Shown piece after piece: positions 33,970 through 45,000 of a DNA stretch of 64,000 nucleotides (the first letter of the stretch is position 1; each line of letters starts with the position of its first letter). Origin of the DNA: Chloranthus sessilifolius. Its lineage: Eukaryota; Streptophyta; Magnoliopsida; Chloranthales; Chloranthaceae. Location: assembly GCA_021018995.1 (NCBI GenBank), contig CM037585.1, positions 121,046,331 through 121,110,330 on the forward strand, read 5' to 3'. The notes beneath the pieces were generated by a model, which ran no database searches, was not told the origin of the DNA, and saw only the letters and a program-made list of their open reading frames with translations. Position numbers and translations under genes: made by a program.

Positions 33970-34407
33970 CTAATCATCCCTAGTTTGATCTTTACAATAG
34001 AAGACTTGAGTGGCTTGAGAGGCAAGAATAAACGGCTCATCATCTTCATGTGAAATCCTCATAAATCTCCTAAGATTAACAAACACTAACCCAGTTTCTG
34101 GGTCAACCACACAACCATTTTTTTTATCTTCTATACGAGCCCAGTCGCAGTAGAAGACTGTTTTTTTAAAGTAACCATAATCCAACTCAAGTATTTGTTT
34201 GATAATACCATAATAAGTAACTTCTTCTTCCACATGGTTCTTATCTTTCGCACTTGACCTGAAGCTAGTTAAAGCCTTCATGGATACTCCACTATTTTGT
34301 GTGCTTTTATTCATTTCTGATTGTGCGGTACAAAACTGATAACCATTGATCATGTAAGCATTATATGATATGGCATTGAAGTCTGGACCATCAGCAAGGC
34401 TCTTCAT
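33970..34407 (-). pseudogene. CACTA 1 DUF4216 domain exon
   Basis: The frame shows YNAYMINGYQFCTAQSEMN at its start, YYGIIKQILELDYGYFKKTV and VFYCDWARIEDKKNG in the middle, and PFILASQATQVFYCKD at the end. This is the DUF4216 pattern that follows TNP2 and DUF4218 in plant CACTA transposases. Its role is unknown. It lies in the expected order downstream of the DUF4218 exons. Confidence 0.85.
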
Positions 34408-34611
34408 GATAGAATTTTCTTCATTTTCTAATTCTTTTCTTAACCAAGGAATGTAGTTGTCCCTCTGATGCTTATTGCTTGACTTGTGATCTTGAAGTTA
34501 AGCCTGGTACTTCCTGTAAATATTAACTCTTAATTATATTATATCATTTTAAAAATAAAATATATCATTTAAAAATATAAAATAAATTACTTACTTCTCC
34601 CACTCAATATT

Positions 34612-35572
34612 TTATGGATAATGCTTTAGAACCCATCTACGTATTTGTTCATACTGCATGTGTTGAAGAAGATAAGTTTTTCCACTTCCATCAATCGGGT
34701 ACCCAAAAGTAAGATCTTGTTCCACGAACACATTTTCTCCTTTCTTATGGCTTTCTCTGCTAGAATTTGGCATATATTCCATGCAATACCTCGTACATTC
34801 TTCCATGAGATATTGCTCCATAATACACCCCTCTGGATATGTCTGATTTTTCACATAATGCTTATATGTCTTCATCATCCTGCACATTTTTTTCAATTAG
34901 ATATCAATGTTAATGTTATTAACTAAAAGAAGTTATTAATTTTACTGCGATAGTTTACCTCTCGAAAGGATACATCCATCGATATCGGACAGGTCCGCAA
35001 ACAAGCGCTTCCTCTGCTAAGTGAACAACAAGGTGTATCATAGAAACAAAAAATGACGGCGGGAAGTACTTTTCAAATACACATAGTATTTCGACTATAT
35101 GTCTTCTCATGTTCAAAAGGTCAACACGGGAGATAACTTTAGAACATAAGACATTAAAAAATATTGACAATTGTCGAATAACAGCTCTCAATGGTTTCTC
35201 TTTCTTGAATGCATGCATCAACAAGACTGGCAATAACTGTTGCATGAGGATATGATAATCATGTGACTTCAAGCCTTTGAGTTGGAATTCCTTCAAACAT
35301 ACCTTGTCCTTCCAATTTCCACTGTATCCAATAGGAACCTTCAAATTGTGCAAGGTTTTATAAATGATTTCTTTTTCTGCTCGTGACAAACAAAATGGAG
35401 CTTTGGGACAATACAACTTATCATTTTCTTCCACGGGCCACAAATTTTTCCTTATATTTATATCTTTGAGATCATAACGTGCTTCAACACCATCTTTGGT
35501 TTTACCCTTTGTATCCATAATTGTAGCAATTAGGTTCTCTGTGACATTTTTTTCCACATGCATTACATCCAA
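34612..35572 (-). pseudogene. CACTA 1 DUF4218 domain exons
   Basis: 34955-35572 starts MDVMHVEKNVTENLIATIMD, the end of the TNP2 domain, then KEFQLKGLKSHDYHILMQQL and VHLAEEALVCGPVRYRWMYP, typical of DUF4218. 34612-34896 continues with YKHYVKNQTYPEGCIMEQYL. Before 35572 an AG acceptor at about 35592 joins to a segment ending in LYDLPYWK, giving one short intron. It is part of the transposase gene. Confidence 0.85.
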
Positions 35573-35802
35573 ATTATGACGAATAAGAATATCCTACAAA
35601 CATAAAGGACATGTGTTAATATTTGAGTGAAGTGAAGTACAAATTTCATATTAGAAAAATAAAATATATTAATTATCCACCTTCCAATATGGTAAATCAT
35701 ATAGGATTGATCTCTTTGACCATACCTTTGCTCTTTTCATGCTCGATCTGGATCTCTTCCTCTTCTTGCTTGCTACCTTTCCAAATTCTGTTTTGATACA
35801 TC

Positions 35803-37353
35803 TCATTTTGCATAGTACTTAGAACCACTCAATCGGTGGGGATGCTTTCTATGTTCTTCCTTCCCATTAAACTGTGACTTTTGAGTTCTGAAAGGATGAC
35901 TCATATCAGTAAGAAATTTTCTGTAGCCCATGTACGCATATTTCTTTCCATGTGATAACCATGTCGAATCAACCACTTCACTACAAACAGGACAACCATA
36001 CTTTCCTGCTGTCCTACATCCCGAAAGATGGCCATATGCTGGAAAATCATGTATAGCCCATAATAGAATTGCTTTCATGTTGAACATAGATTTTTTATAA
36101 GAGTCATATGTTGTAGCACCAGCGGACCATAATTCATTTAACTCTGCAATCAATGGCTGTAAGTAGACATCAATGTTGTGCCCTGGACCTTTTGGGCCTG
36201 GAATTAATAGAGTTAACATTGTAAACTCTTTTCGCATACACATAGATGGAGGAAGATTAAATGGAACAATCATAACAGGCCAGCAACTATAAGAATTACT
36301 CTTGTTTCCGAAAGGATTAAATCCGTCTGTTGCAAGTCCTAAACGAACATTACGTGTCTCAAGAGAAAAGTCACTCCAACGAGCATTGATTGATTTCCAA
36401 CTTGAAGAATCCACTGGATGACCCATGTAACTTTCATTTTCAATTACATTTGCATGCCATGTCATCGTCTCTGCAATCCATGGTACACTATATATTCTTT
36501 GAAGTCTTTGGGTTAGTGGAAAGTATCTTAACTTCTTCCACGGTAATTGTTTAAAATTTGGCTTTGAAGCTTCCACGGGTCTCCATCTGCTCTCACCACA
36601 TGTAGGACACTCATTTTTATCAGCATGATCTCTCCAATATAATATACAATCATTGCGACAAGCATGAATAATCTCATGTTTCATGCGCAAAGACTTAACT
36701 AACTTCTTTGCATCGTAGGTGCTATCAGGTAAAGTATTTGACACGGGCAAAATTTCTTTTAGCATTTTTAATAACTCCGTGAAACTTTTATTAGACCACT
36801 GATGTCTAGCCTTCATACTCAACAACTCAACTGTAGTTGACAATTTCGTATGCTCACCCTTACATGACGGATATAGTGGTTCTAATGCATGTTTCTTCAA
36901 ATTACTGTACTCCATATCCTCAGGTAAATCATGTGGATCCTGATCATCACCTTCATCCTGATCATCATCTTCATCCTCAGGTAAGTCTTCAAGATGAACA
37001 TGTCCAAATGTGTTGTTCAACATTTCTTCCATTCTTGGAAACATATCATTATTTTGGTTACTAGTTGAATTACTAGAAACCCCAACATCGACAAGATTTG
37101 TAGAAGACGACTCCCCATGATACGTCCATGTCGTGTACGAACTATCCATGCCATCACAAATTAAATGCTCCATAATGGTTTCAAGGTTATGCTTTTGAAA
37201 ATTTCGACATTTAACACACGGACAACAACACCAATTAACATCCTCAACATTTTGTTTTGCAAACAAAATAAATGATGCAACGCCATCGAAATATTCAGAA
37301 GACAGACGTTCTACTATTGTCATCCATTTTTTGTATGGGATTGCTGGAGGCAT
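35803..37353 (-). CDS. CACTA 1 transposase, N-terminal and TNP2 exon
   Basis: This 516-codon frame is the best-preserved coding region in the window. Residues 1-80 form the transposase-associated domain (KKWM and CCCPCVKCRN). Residues 122-147 are strongly acidic. HACRNDCILYW (230-240) and CPTCGESRWRP (249-259) form a Cys-rich motif, and the TNP2 core runs from about 275 to the end with ATDGFNPFGN, HDFPAYGHLSGC and GKYGCPVCS. TNP2 cuts CACTA ends. The ATG at 37353 follows no in-frame upstream extension. After residue 516 the homology continues in another frame, so one shift separates it from the next exon. The exon itself is open throughout. Confidence 0.85.
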   Translation of the reverse strand: MPPAIPYKKWMTIVERLSSEYFDGVASFILFAKQNVEDVNWCCCPCVKCRNFQKHNLETIMEHLICDGMDSSYTTWTYHGESSSTNLVDVGVSSNSTSNQNNDMFPRMEEMLNNTFGHVHLEDLPEDEDDDQDEGDDQDPHDLPEDMEYSNLKKHALEPLYPSCKGEHTKLSTTVELLSMKARHQWSNKSFTELLKMLKEILPVSNTLPDSTYDAKKLVKSLRMKHEIIHACRNDCILYWRDHADKNECPTCGESRWRPVEASKPNFKQLPWKKLRYFPLTQRLQRIYSVPWIAETMTWHANVIENESYMGHPVDSSSWKSINARWSDFSLETRNVRLGLATDGFNPFGNKSNSYSCWPVMIVPFNLPPSMCMRKEFTMLTLLIPGPKGPGHNIDVYLQPLIAELNELWSAGATTYDSYKKSMFNMKAILLWAIHDFPAYGHLSGCRTAGKYGCPVCSEVVDSTWLSHGKKYAYMGYRKFLTDMSHPFRTQKSQFNGKEEHRKHPHRLSGSKYYAK

Positions 37354-37359
37354 CTTCTA

Positions 37360-37360
<1 letters not shown>

Positions 37361-37397
<37 letters not shown>
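37361..37397. repeat. A-run before the transposase start
   Basis: A run of about 37 A residues, T on the coding strand, stands just upstream of the transposase ATG. Its true length may be uncertain because of sequencing slippage. Confidence 0.8.
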
Positions 37398-37400
<3 letters not shown>

Positions 37401-37589
37401 AGGTAGGAGAATTGAGGGAAAAGACAAGTATTAACAATATTAGCCATTAAAAACTAAAAGTAACAGTTTGTTCAACAAAAAATGCACAACTCTATTGCAA
37501 TCTAATTATCTACACATTCATGCTACTATAATTCTAACTAATATATTTTTTATAACCAAAACTTGCATCAATTTAAGTCAAAATTTTCA

Positions 37590-37860
37590 ACATCGGTTCA
37601 CGCCCTGACAATGGGCCGATCAACTCAAGTAAAATCTTTGGTCACCCCTTTGGTACACTCAAACTGACCCAACCCGACCAGGTCAAACCCCCTATCTTTA
37701 TACTTTTTTACATATAAATTATATGGTCAGGTTAGGTCGACTGGACTGGATTAGACCCGACCTGAAAAAACTCTTGGTTTCATGCCGACCCAATCCGACA
37801 TGTCAAATTTATGTGCCTGACCCAGTAAAATATCCGGTCAGGTCGGGTCATTGAGTGCCC
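37590..37860. repeat. CCGACC/GGTCGGG-rich degenerate repeat
   Basis: Words such as GACCCAACCCGACC, GACCCGACCTG and GGTCAGGTCGGGTCA recur on both strands. A similar block lies at 57700-58090 in CACTA 2. Such sequences are usual in short non-autonomous plant elements, but no clear ends are seen here. Confidence 0.4.
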
Positions 37861-38000
37861 TGCCTAGCAAAGCTTTGTATTGTAGATATTGAGCCCAAGT
37901 TCCCTAACAAGAAGAACCCCAAGCCCGATGTGGGGTACCCAGGTGGGCTGTGGTTTGATCCCATTATGTGGGGTCGAGGTTCACCAGAATCTGAGAAGTT
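37861..38000 (+). pseudogene. Captured fragment of an LHCA2/LHCA6-type antenna protein gene
   Basis: The + strand encodes VDIEPKFPNKKNPKP followed by DVGYPGGLWFDPIMWGRGSP, the stretch before the third membrane helix of light-harvesting chlorophyll a/b proteins of photosystem I. The residues match LHCA2/LHCA6-type proteins better than LHCB. The match stops at about 38000, before the chlorophyll-binding third helix. It lies on the strand opposite to the transposase, between the transposase start and an internal CACTA-type end. It is too short for function. Confidence 0.85.
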
Positions 38001-38490
38001 ACACTGTCAGTTGTCGCGACCCACCAGAATCTATGACTATAAATGTCTTGTGTAGTAGCGTAGGTAAACAGCCGGCTGTATTAGAAACCATCATCCATAA
38101 CTTCTTTGGCAAGTTGTAGCTACGAATCTGCAGAGGCTGACCCCTTAACAATGGAATTAAGGCAAGGGAGATGATGATGAAGTAGCCTAAAAAGGGCCAG
38201 ACTGCTGGGTTTAAATAAGCCTTCAATCTTTATGAAACTGGGCTTAAAGGGGGCCTAAGAAGATGACCCGAGTGATCACTTTAAGTGATCATGTGAGAGT
38301 GAAAATACAGTGATATGAGATCCAAGACATCTCAAACCTTTGCACAGAGAAACACTCTCTATGTAATTATTTTAGGCTCAAGCTCTCCTCACCTCTATTT
38401 CCCTCATTCGACTCCACAAAATACAGTGATATGAGTGGAATATTATACCACTATTTTAAGTAGTAGTTTATTTTATATAGCTCAAGTAGT
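38001..38490. other. CACTA 1 stretch after the LHCA fragment
   Basis: I see no gene. Near 38300-38460 the words ATACAGTGATATGAG repeat at two places and CCACTATTTTAAGTAGTAG appears, which looks like subterminal CACTA sequence leading to the end motif at 38513. Confidence 0.4.
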
Positions 38491-38513
38491 TTTTTCCTCA
38501 TTTTGACGTAGTG
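38491..38513 (-). repeat. Internal CACTA right-end-like motif
   Basis: In reverse complement the sequence reads CACTACGTCAAAATGAGG followed by AAAAAAC. This is as good a CACTA end as the one at 45030, and closer to the left end in its first eight bases. It is followed by CGT, not TTA, so it does not pair with the left target duplication. It may be a former end of this element or the end of a different, truncated one. Confidence 0.75.
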
Positions 38514-38619
38514 CGTTTTCATAAATCAGGAAGGTCAGCACGTTGATTATTATTTAGGACCCACCACAGACGATATAAATCAAGTAGAAATAAAATCCAC
38601 TAAACTTGGATCAGTGATC

Positions 38620-38770
38620 GTGATTGAACAAGACTATAGTATGCCAAATGTAGAATTTGATTCGAAACTTGCGATTTGTTGCATAAATAGAGGGTCTAGT
38701 ATGCATATATGGAGAGAAGTTAACTCTTGTGCTGATTATCTAGCTAAATCCAGGATGAGAAATCTATAAA
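38620..38770 (+). pseudogene. LINE RNase H scrap
   Basis: The + strand encodes LAICCINRGSSMHIWREVN followed by SCADYLAKSRM. This resembles the end of the RNase H domain carried by plant LINEs, where a His-x-x-Arg-Glu-x-Asn motif precedes A-D-x-L-A. Upstream parts of a LINE are not recognised. Confidence 0.45.
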
Positions 38771-38867
38771 TAGAGATAAAAATATTTGTGTGGTCCAAAT
38801 GGAGCCACATGGATGCATGCATGTGTGGGTGTGAGTGAAGGAAGGGGAAGGGGTGGGCCCCACCTCT

Positions 38868-38898
38868 TATAGATTTCCCACCTTTTGGGAAATCTATA
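38868..38898. promoter_or_regulatory. Perfect inverted repeat with TATAAATAG
   Basis: TATAGATTTCCC and GGGAAATCTATA form 12-bp arms around a 7-base loop. AAATCTATAAATAG occurs here and at about 38757. A GAGA run (38946-38968) and CCATAGATTTC follow. TATAAATAG plus a GAGA tract about 50 bp downstream looks like a plant promoter with 5' leader, perhaps captured, but there is no coding region to support it. Confidence 0.3.
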
Positions 38899-38969
38899 AA
38901 TAGGGAGAGGAGGATGCAGTTCCATCCATCTCCAATCACCCCTTCAAGAGAGAGAGAGAGAGAGAGACA

Positions 38970-39249
38970 GAGAGGTCCATAGATTTCAAGGCCTCTAGTT
39001 TGTAATAGTCAGCTTTTGATGGGATTTAGTAGCTATATGGTGCATCACAATTGCTGCTGTTTCTGATGCACAATTATCCAATATCTTACAGGTATATTGC
39101 TGTAAAGTTGCAAAGAATAGAGTATATTCATATGACTCAATCTTGTAGAGGCTAGTTAGAGAGATGATCTTGTAGCCTTGTAAATTACAACATAACCATG
39201 GCAACTACAAAGCAGCAGAAGCACTAACAAATACTGTAAGAATAACATG
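38970..39249. other. CACTA 1 stretch left of the T1 solo LTR
   Basis: No gene seen. AT-rich sequence with TGCATCACAATTG and GATGCACAATT in opposite sense. Confidence 0.3.
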
Positions 39250-39254
39250 GCAGT

Positions 39255-41917
39255 TGTGACAGCCCGGATTTCGGCACCCCGAAACCCGTGCCATCAGCAC
39301 GATCATCTTGACCGTGCCCCTCAACTATGCACGGAACACTGGTATATCAAGCATAAAATAAATAAGAATAACTTGCGGAATTTAGATCTACATAAAAACA
39401 CTTCTCAAAAGACAGTTCTACCCTCATGCCTCTGCATGAAGGGAGAACCGATCCGAACCATCGATGATAACCATCATCATGGATGGTTCGCCCAAAAGAA
39501 TACTCTGATATCCATATACACAAGGTTTAATCAAAAACCAGGCTTGACATACCAAGCCGTACAATCTCCAACTAAAACTCCTCAAAGTTGCACAGCAGAG
39601 TCCTCTAGAAGAAGTCCTCTGGAGGTGGCTCTAACTCCTCGCCGGCCGCAAGGTCCGACTCACCGGGGTCAGCGTCTCCTGAAGCCTCGGCAGCTGCTAG
39701 TAGTGGACCTGCGACGTATAGTCTATAGGGTGAGCTACATCCTAGCTCAATAGGGAACAGAACACAATTGAACATATAAAATATAACTCACATGTATTCT
39801 ATGATATGCATGCATGATATGTCTATGCATTTATTGATGAAAAACAGTTAAAAACACTTCAATTACTGGTAGATTACTCATGTCTTTTAGTTAATCATGA
39901 ATGATGTTGAGAAGGCCTAAAGCAAAACTTAAACTTCAACTTAAGTAATCCCCGAGCAATATAGCATCGAGCCCCGACGAGATACCCTTCATCGTCATCT
40001 ATATAGAGCTTTAAATGTATTCCACAGGAATACCAATAGTACCAAGCCCCTTTCCCCGGGATTGGTGGCGGGTTTCACATCTCATCAACACCCACAGGGT
40101 GTGCTTACTCAGACGGATAAGCCTCCGCATCGCCTCTGATTTGCCGCGTAGACGGTCACGGATATCCTGCCGCGTCAGTCGTGGTTATCCCGCCACGTCG
40201 GTGGGGTAACCTATCAAACCTCAAATAACAAAAATATCGGTGCCTTACATATAGTTATTCACCGTGTAATTGTGCTATCTTATATCAGTTAGGCCTCATC
40301 AAGCATGATTCAATCATGGATACATCCCTGGGATGTATCCATTCACTTGCATCACACCTGATGCCTTTACTTCTTCACTTCATCATCCCCTGGGGATGGT
40401 TCATTTAAGTTCTCTCCTGAATGTCACACACGCACACTTTTCATAATCATTGAGTAGTAAAAACATTTGAATTGAATTGATATCACTACATACATGCTCT
40501 TGTAAAATAAAGTACATGTTCAGGGTGTTCCCTACCTCAAGTCTTTAGCTGATCAATGCATCAAGGTCCCGCGTGGCTCCTTGTGCACTCGTTCTCACGT
40601 ACCACCTATGGTACCATATAACATGTGAAACACATCACAAAGGATGCCATAGAGAAGGTATAAGATCCCCCAAGAATCTTAAAGTCAAACCAAAAGTCAA
40701 CATAGTTTACTACAGTCGATTAATCGAACTCCAAAATCGATTAATCGAATCTGATTCGATTAATCGATTTCCAAAATCGATTAATCGAAAGTCAATATCG
40801 ATTAATCGAAGCAATTTCAATTAATCGAAATTCTCCTTTTCGCAAAGTCCATTCACAGCTCAATAAATGAATTGTCATTCGACATTAATCGAATCCAATT
40901 TCGATTAATCGAAATTCTTCTTTTCTAAAGTAAATTCACCGTCGAACTGAAGTTTTCATTCGATTAATCGAATCCAATTTCGATTAATCGAAATCCTTCT
41001 TTTCGCAGCGTACTCTTAGTTCAATAGTCGAAGTTTCACAAGTTGATTAATCGATTCCAAATCGACATCGAAACTAAATCGATTAATCGAAATCCCATTT
41101 CGATTAGTCGATTTTTCCTTAAGTTATTTCCTCCAACCCCTGGGGTCCACTGGAGGTTCTCAGTCGATTAATCGATTCCCAAATCGATTAATCGAAATCC
41201 AAAGTCGATTAATCGAAATCCAAAGTCGATTAATCGAAATCCAAATTCGATTAGTCGAAATCGGGGTCCTCTGACTCTTCAACTTCCTGGCCAATTTCGA
41301 TTAATCGAAACCCAATTTCGATTAATCGAAATTGTCAGATTCAGTCCCCTTCGAGCTGTTCTTCCCAATCTTTTTCCATACTTTTTCTTCTATTTTTCTA
41401 AGCCATTATCCTATGATTTAACCCACATTTTCCTGCAACTTAACCCCTATAATCTATGCACCTTATTTACAAAAATTTTACCTTGAATAGATCTTAAGTT
41501 GATTTCAAATCTAGGGTTGGAAGGCTAGGGTTCCAGCTTTGGTTTCTAACGGATCCAAGTCGCGTTGAATCCGGCTTTTGTCTCTTGAATCCCCCCCCCT
41601 CCAATCGGTTGCAATAACTCCTCTCTTACTTTTCTCTCTCTCTCTCTTCTTCACTCTCCTTCAACAACCAACAATACACATCTAGGGTTATTAAACCCTT
41701 TTATCCCCTTTTTCTCTCTTGTGTGTTGAGCACATACACCGCGGTAGGTGTATGCGACTTCACATTTACAACACACATCACATAGGCATTCTATTTTTCA
41801 CATCTCATCCGTTCATCCCACTACATACTGACTGTTGGGCTTCCATTTGGTCAAACCTATGACCGATCGGGCACGGATCCCGAGGTCATAGTTTGTGTGA
41901 TTTTTCGGGCTATTACA
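39255..41917 (-). mobile_element. Solo LTR, family T1, in CACTA 1
   Basis: This LTR of 2663 bp has edges TGTGACAGCCCGG and, in reverse complement, TGTAATAGCCCG. It is flanked by the exact 5-bp duplication GCAGT (39250-39254 and 41918-41922). No internal region is present, so recombination between the LTRs removed it. It matches the + strand solo LTR at 58425-63258 across its length. It contains the hairpin at 39455-39490 and the TCGATTAATCGA array. Confidence 0.92.
40714..41335. repeat. TCGATTAATCGA palindrome array in T1
   Basis: About 25 copies of the perfect palindrome TCGATTAATCGA, usually extended to TTTCGATTAATCGAAA, with irregular spacers. It lies about 580-1200 bp from the 5' end of the LTR. 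Confidence 0.92.
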
Positions 41918-41922
41918 GCAGT

Positions 41923-42181
41923 GCCCCCTCAGTCTCACTTAACTAATACAATCTACAGGTAGGAAAAGGCATTGGATAGTCAGAATTTTGTTCTGCTACA
42001 AAATTTCACGTATCGTAGAACATGCTTTAGATGTGATCTTGGTGAGAGTATTTCTGACATAAATATTATTCCTAATTTATAATTCTCTCTTCATTCATTT
42101 CATCATTTTTTGTTTTTTATATGAAAGGGTCGCTAATCAGACCTTAATAGTGACATGAAAATATGAGTAACAACAAATCAC
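41923..42181. other. Stretch between the T1 solo LTR and the DnaJ fragment
   Basis: No gene of its own; on the - strand this is probably the intron that follows the DnaJ exon. Confidence 0.3.
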
Positions 42182-42342
42182 CTGACGCGATTTGGAATAG
42201 TGACCTTAATAGTGAACAAATGATCGCCGCGTATGGATGGTTTGTTGAGCTTAGGGACACCTCGTTTTGCTAAAACAACCACGTCGCCAAGTTGAGTACC
42301 AGAAGGAATCTGAAGTTCAGTAATCCCTTCAACAATCTTCAC
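42182..42342 (-). pseudogene. Captured exon of a chloroplast-type DnaJ (Hsp40) gene
   Basis: This is one 161-bp exon between an AG acceptor (CAG at 42343-42345) and a GTGATT donor. It encodes VKIVEGITELQIPSGTQLGD followed by VVVLAKRGVPKLNKPSIRGD and HLFTIKVTIPNRVR. This is the C-terminal peptide-binding part of type I DnaJ proteins. The variant wording is close to plant chloroplast DnaJ proteins (DJA5/DJA6 type). The J domain and zinc finger are not present. The exon is open and its splice sites are kept, so the capture may be fairly recent. Confidence 0.85.
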
Positions 42343-42619
42343 CTGCTCAATACAACATCTATTTACCATCAGTAGTATTAATTGACTAATGGAGTAAAAA
42401 TATTGCATAGTGTAAGGGGTAAATCCAGAGAAATCTTCAGCAACCGTCCGATATTTGTCAGGATGAAAACAGACTTCTTTGAACATATTCAAATTTACAT
42501 ATCAACAACTACCATAAGGGTAGTTCACAAATAGCCAGAGAAAATCAACTCAATCTTTAATGTAAATGGTCAAAAAGATCTCACAAACACATTTTCTTTA
42601 TCTTTTCATTACCATAAAT

Positions 42620-43070
42620 AACACAGTCATAGAGTCAGGTAACATAATAAAACATAGAATCTGTTGAACAAAATATTCTCCAGAAAATACATAAAAGAAC
42701 AAAACGCCATTTACATTAAACACTATGAAATGTTTGCATGAAAAACAATAATAATAAGACAAAAAACGAGTAAAGCACATATATTACACTGAAAAAGATC
42801 TAAAGGATTATAAACTGAAGCACACAAATGTTATCTAACCAATAACATACTCATAGACTCACAGGTAACTGATTAGACTAAAGACCTGATGAACCGATAT
42901 TCTCCGAAAGACACATACAAGAATAAAATTCCACTTAGACTAAACACTACAGAAAATTTTGCATGAAAGAGCAATCATAATAAGACCAAAGACAAGGATA
43001 TAATACATATTTCAGATCGAAAAAGATATGAATGATATTAAACTGAAGTCATAAGGGTTATTTAACCAAA
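42620..43070. repeat. Diverged tandem duplication of about 220 bp
   Basis: Two adjacent units, about 42620-42845 and 42846-43070, share AGACTAAACACTAC-like, TTTGCATGAAA, AATAATAAGAC and GATCTAAAGGATTATAAACTG-type words in the same order with many differences. It looks like an old duplication, possibly of intron sequence captured with the DnaJ exon. Confidence 0.6.
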
Positions 43071-43513
43071 AGTCTAGTGCAGTAGCCATTCCAAAGTAAA
43101 ATGCTCGGATATGGCCCTACATTAATATTTGAAGCTAGCAATGAATCAAAAAATGTAAAATATTGGAATTTGGAAATGACTCTCCAGGTCATCTGTTTTA
43201 CCACCTATTGTTTATCAACACATTGAGTTATTTATTAGGAAGTGATAAGAGATTGAGGAACTAATTTATGTTTTATTCTATGCATACACTCTCATTCTTT
43301 TTACCATCTTAATAAAAGGAAACACCAGTAATTGTGCAAATTACACAGTGGACATCAGATTCAGATTAAAGAAAATATTTTTAAAAAAAGGTTTATGCAA
43401 TGTCCCCTTGGTCATGGTAGCACCAAAATAAAGTCTTGGTGCCATGTGGCACCACTTTTAGAGGTTGGGACTATAGTGAAGGTAGTCTCTATGTCTCCAG
43501 AGCCCTTTTCCAA

Positions 43514-43545
<32 letters not shown>

Positions 43546-44436
43546 TAGAGAATACTTTTATAAATAAATGATTACTATAATGACGTTTAATAAAGAAATA
43601 ATAAATATTAAATAATTTAAAATTTGTATATTTTATTACATATTATATATAAATATAACCCACAAATGTAAATAAAGCTATGAAATATAAGTGCCTGATC
43701 ATGATGAAGAATTAATGCATTATAGTTAATGATTCATAAATGATATATACTACATTTAAAAGTATAAAACATCCACTAGTGTATAACTACAACTCCACGA
43801 CTACAATAGTTTTATATTTTCTAACTTATGCTTTGCTCAATAATTCCTTCTTTAATCAACCTAAATAATCACAAAAAAATTATGGGAAAAGAAAAAAAAG
43901 AAGACAAAGAAAATGAGAATAAACATATTAATATATGCCTGAAAACTCAAAATTTTCTTAAGTCAAATCAACTAGAAACCCTTCCCAAGCAACTTGGATG
44001 TATTATCTTTTGTGTTAAAAATTCAAGTTGTAAAAAATATTAAACAAATTGAAATAACTTATATTGATACATATCGGCGATACTAGGCAGTAAGCATATA
44101 ACCAACCGATACCTAAGGGATACATATACACATGTATTCAATATTGGCAAAGCTAGAAACTGACAAATAAATAAAATTAGAAACCGCAATAAAGAATCAT
44201 TCCTTATTCCTCATCACATTATCACCTGAAATAAGAACTCAAATCACTTATAAACACGAAAAACCAAAGAAACACTCTAGACCTCACTTCCAGCACTTAA
44301 AATTATAAACTTAAAATAGGAACCCTTTGTACTGCTAAAAAAAGTCATTACCCAACGCTCGTCCCGTACATACAAGTGCTGGAGGGGTGGACCTCTGGCT
44401 CTCTACCTGAATCGCACTCGCTTGAGATCTCTAGTT
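43071..44436. other. CACTA 1 stretch without a gene
   Basis: AT-rich sequence with a CT microsatellite at 43518-43547. The short frames at 43332 and 43828 show no recognisable domain and low complexity. Confidence 0.4.
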
Positions 44437-44720
44437 CCATCTTTAAAAATTAGCTTCGATCTGATCTGATCTGAAATAGCTTCGATCAGATCTAAAATAG
44501 CTTCGATCAGATCTGAAATAGCGGTTGATCAGATCTGATATAGCTTCGATCATTAAAAATTTCCTTGCACAGATTAATGCGATCTGATCTTCAACTCCCA
44601 AGATGGAAACCTAGCTTCGATCTCAGCTGAATTGGGGGAAGTTGAGAGCTTCGATCTGAGCTAAAATGAGGCTTAAAAATAACTTGAGAGCTTCGATCTG
44701 AGCTGAAATAGGGCAAAGTC
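44437..44720. repeat. Subterminal repeats at the CACTA 1 right end
   Basis: The word AGCTTCGATC recurs at least eight times, followed by TGATCTGA, AGATCTGAAATAG or TGAGCTGAAATAG. Clusters of a short repeated word in the last few hundred bases are the binding sites of the CACTA accessory transposase, by analogy with En/Spm. A GA microsatellite follows at 44740-44768. Confidence 0.7.
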
Positions 44721-45000
44721 TAAGGTTTGTCGAGACGAGAGAGAGAGAGAGAGGAAGAGGAGAGAGAGGCTTTGGTTTGAAATGAGGTTGCTTAAGAGAG
44801 GCTTTGGTTTTGTAGGAAATATAAAAGAGAGGTAAGAGCCTGGTATTAGGTTGCCCGATAGGTTTGCACGTGACCAGGGGTTCAAGTTGCACGTGACACT
44901 AGTTTAAGATATAAAACCACTGTTTTGTAACTTAAACTACTAGTTTAAGCGGTAGAATATTCAACCACTCTTTTAAGCAATAGTCTATTTTCTATTGCTA

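Noticed and set aside
26139-38513. CACTA 1 ending at 38513
   Set aside because: The bases after 38513 are CGT, not TTA, while 45030 is followed by TTA and joins gypsy 2 exactly.
40714-41335. CRISPR-like array of TCGATTAATCGA repeats
   Set aside because: Plant nuclear sequence with an LTR around it; spacers are irregular in length, repeats are 12-16 bp and the array recurs in a second copy of the LTR.
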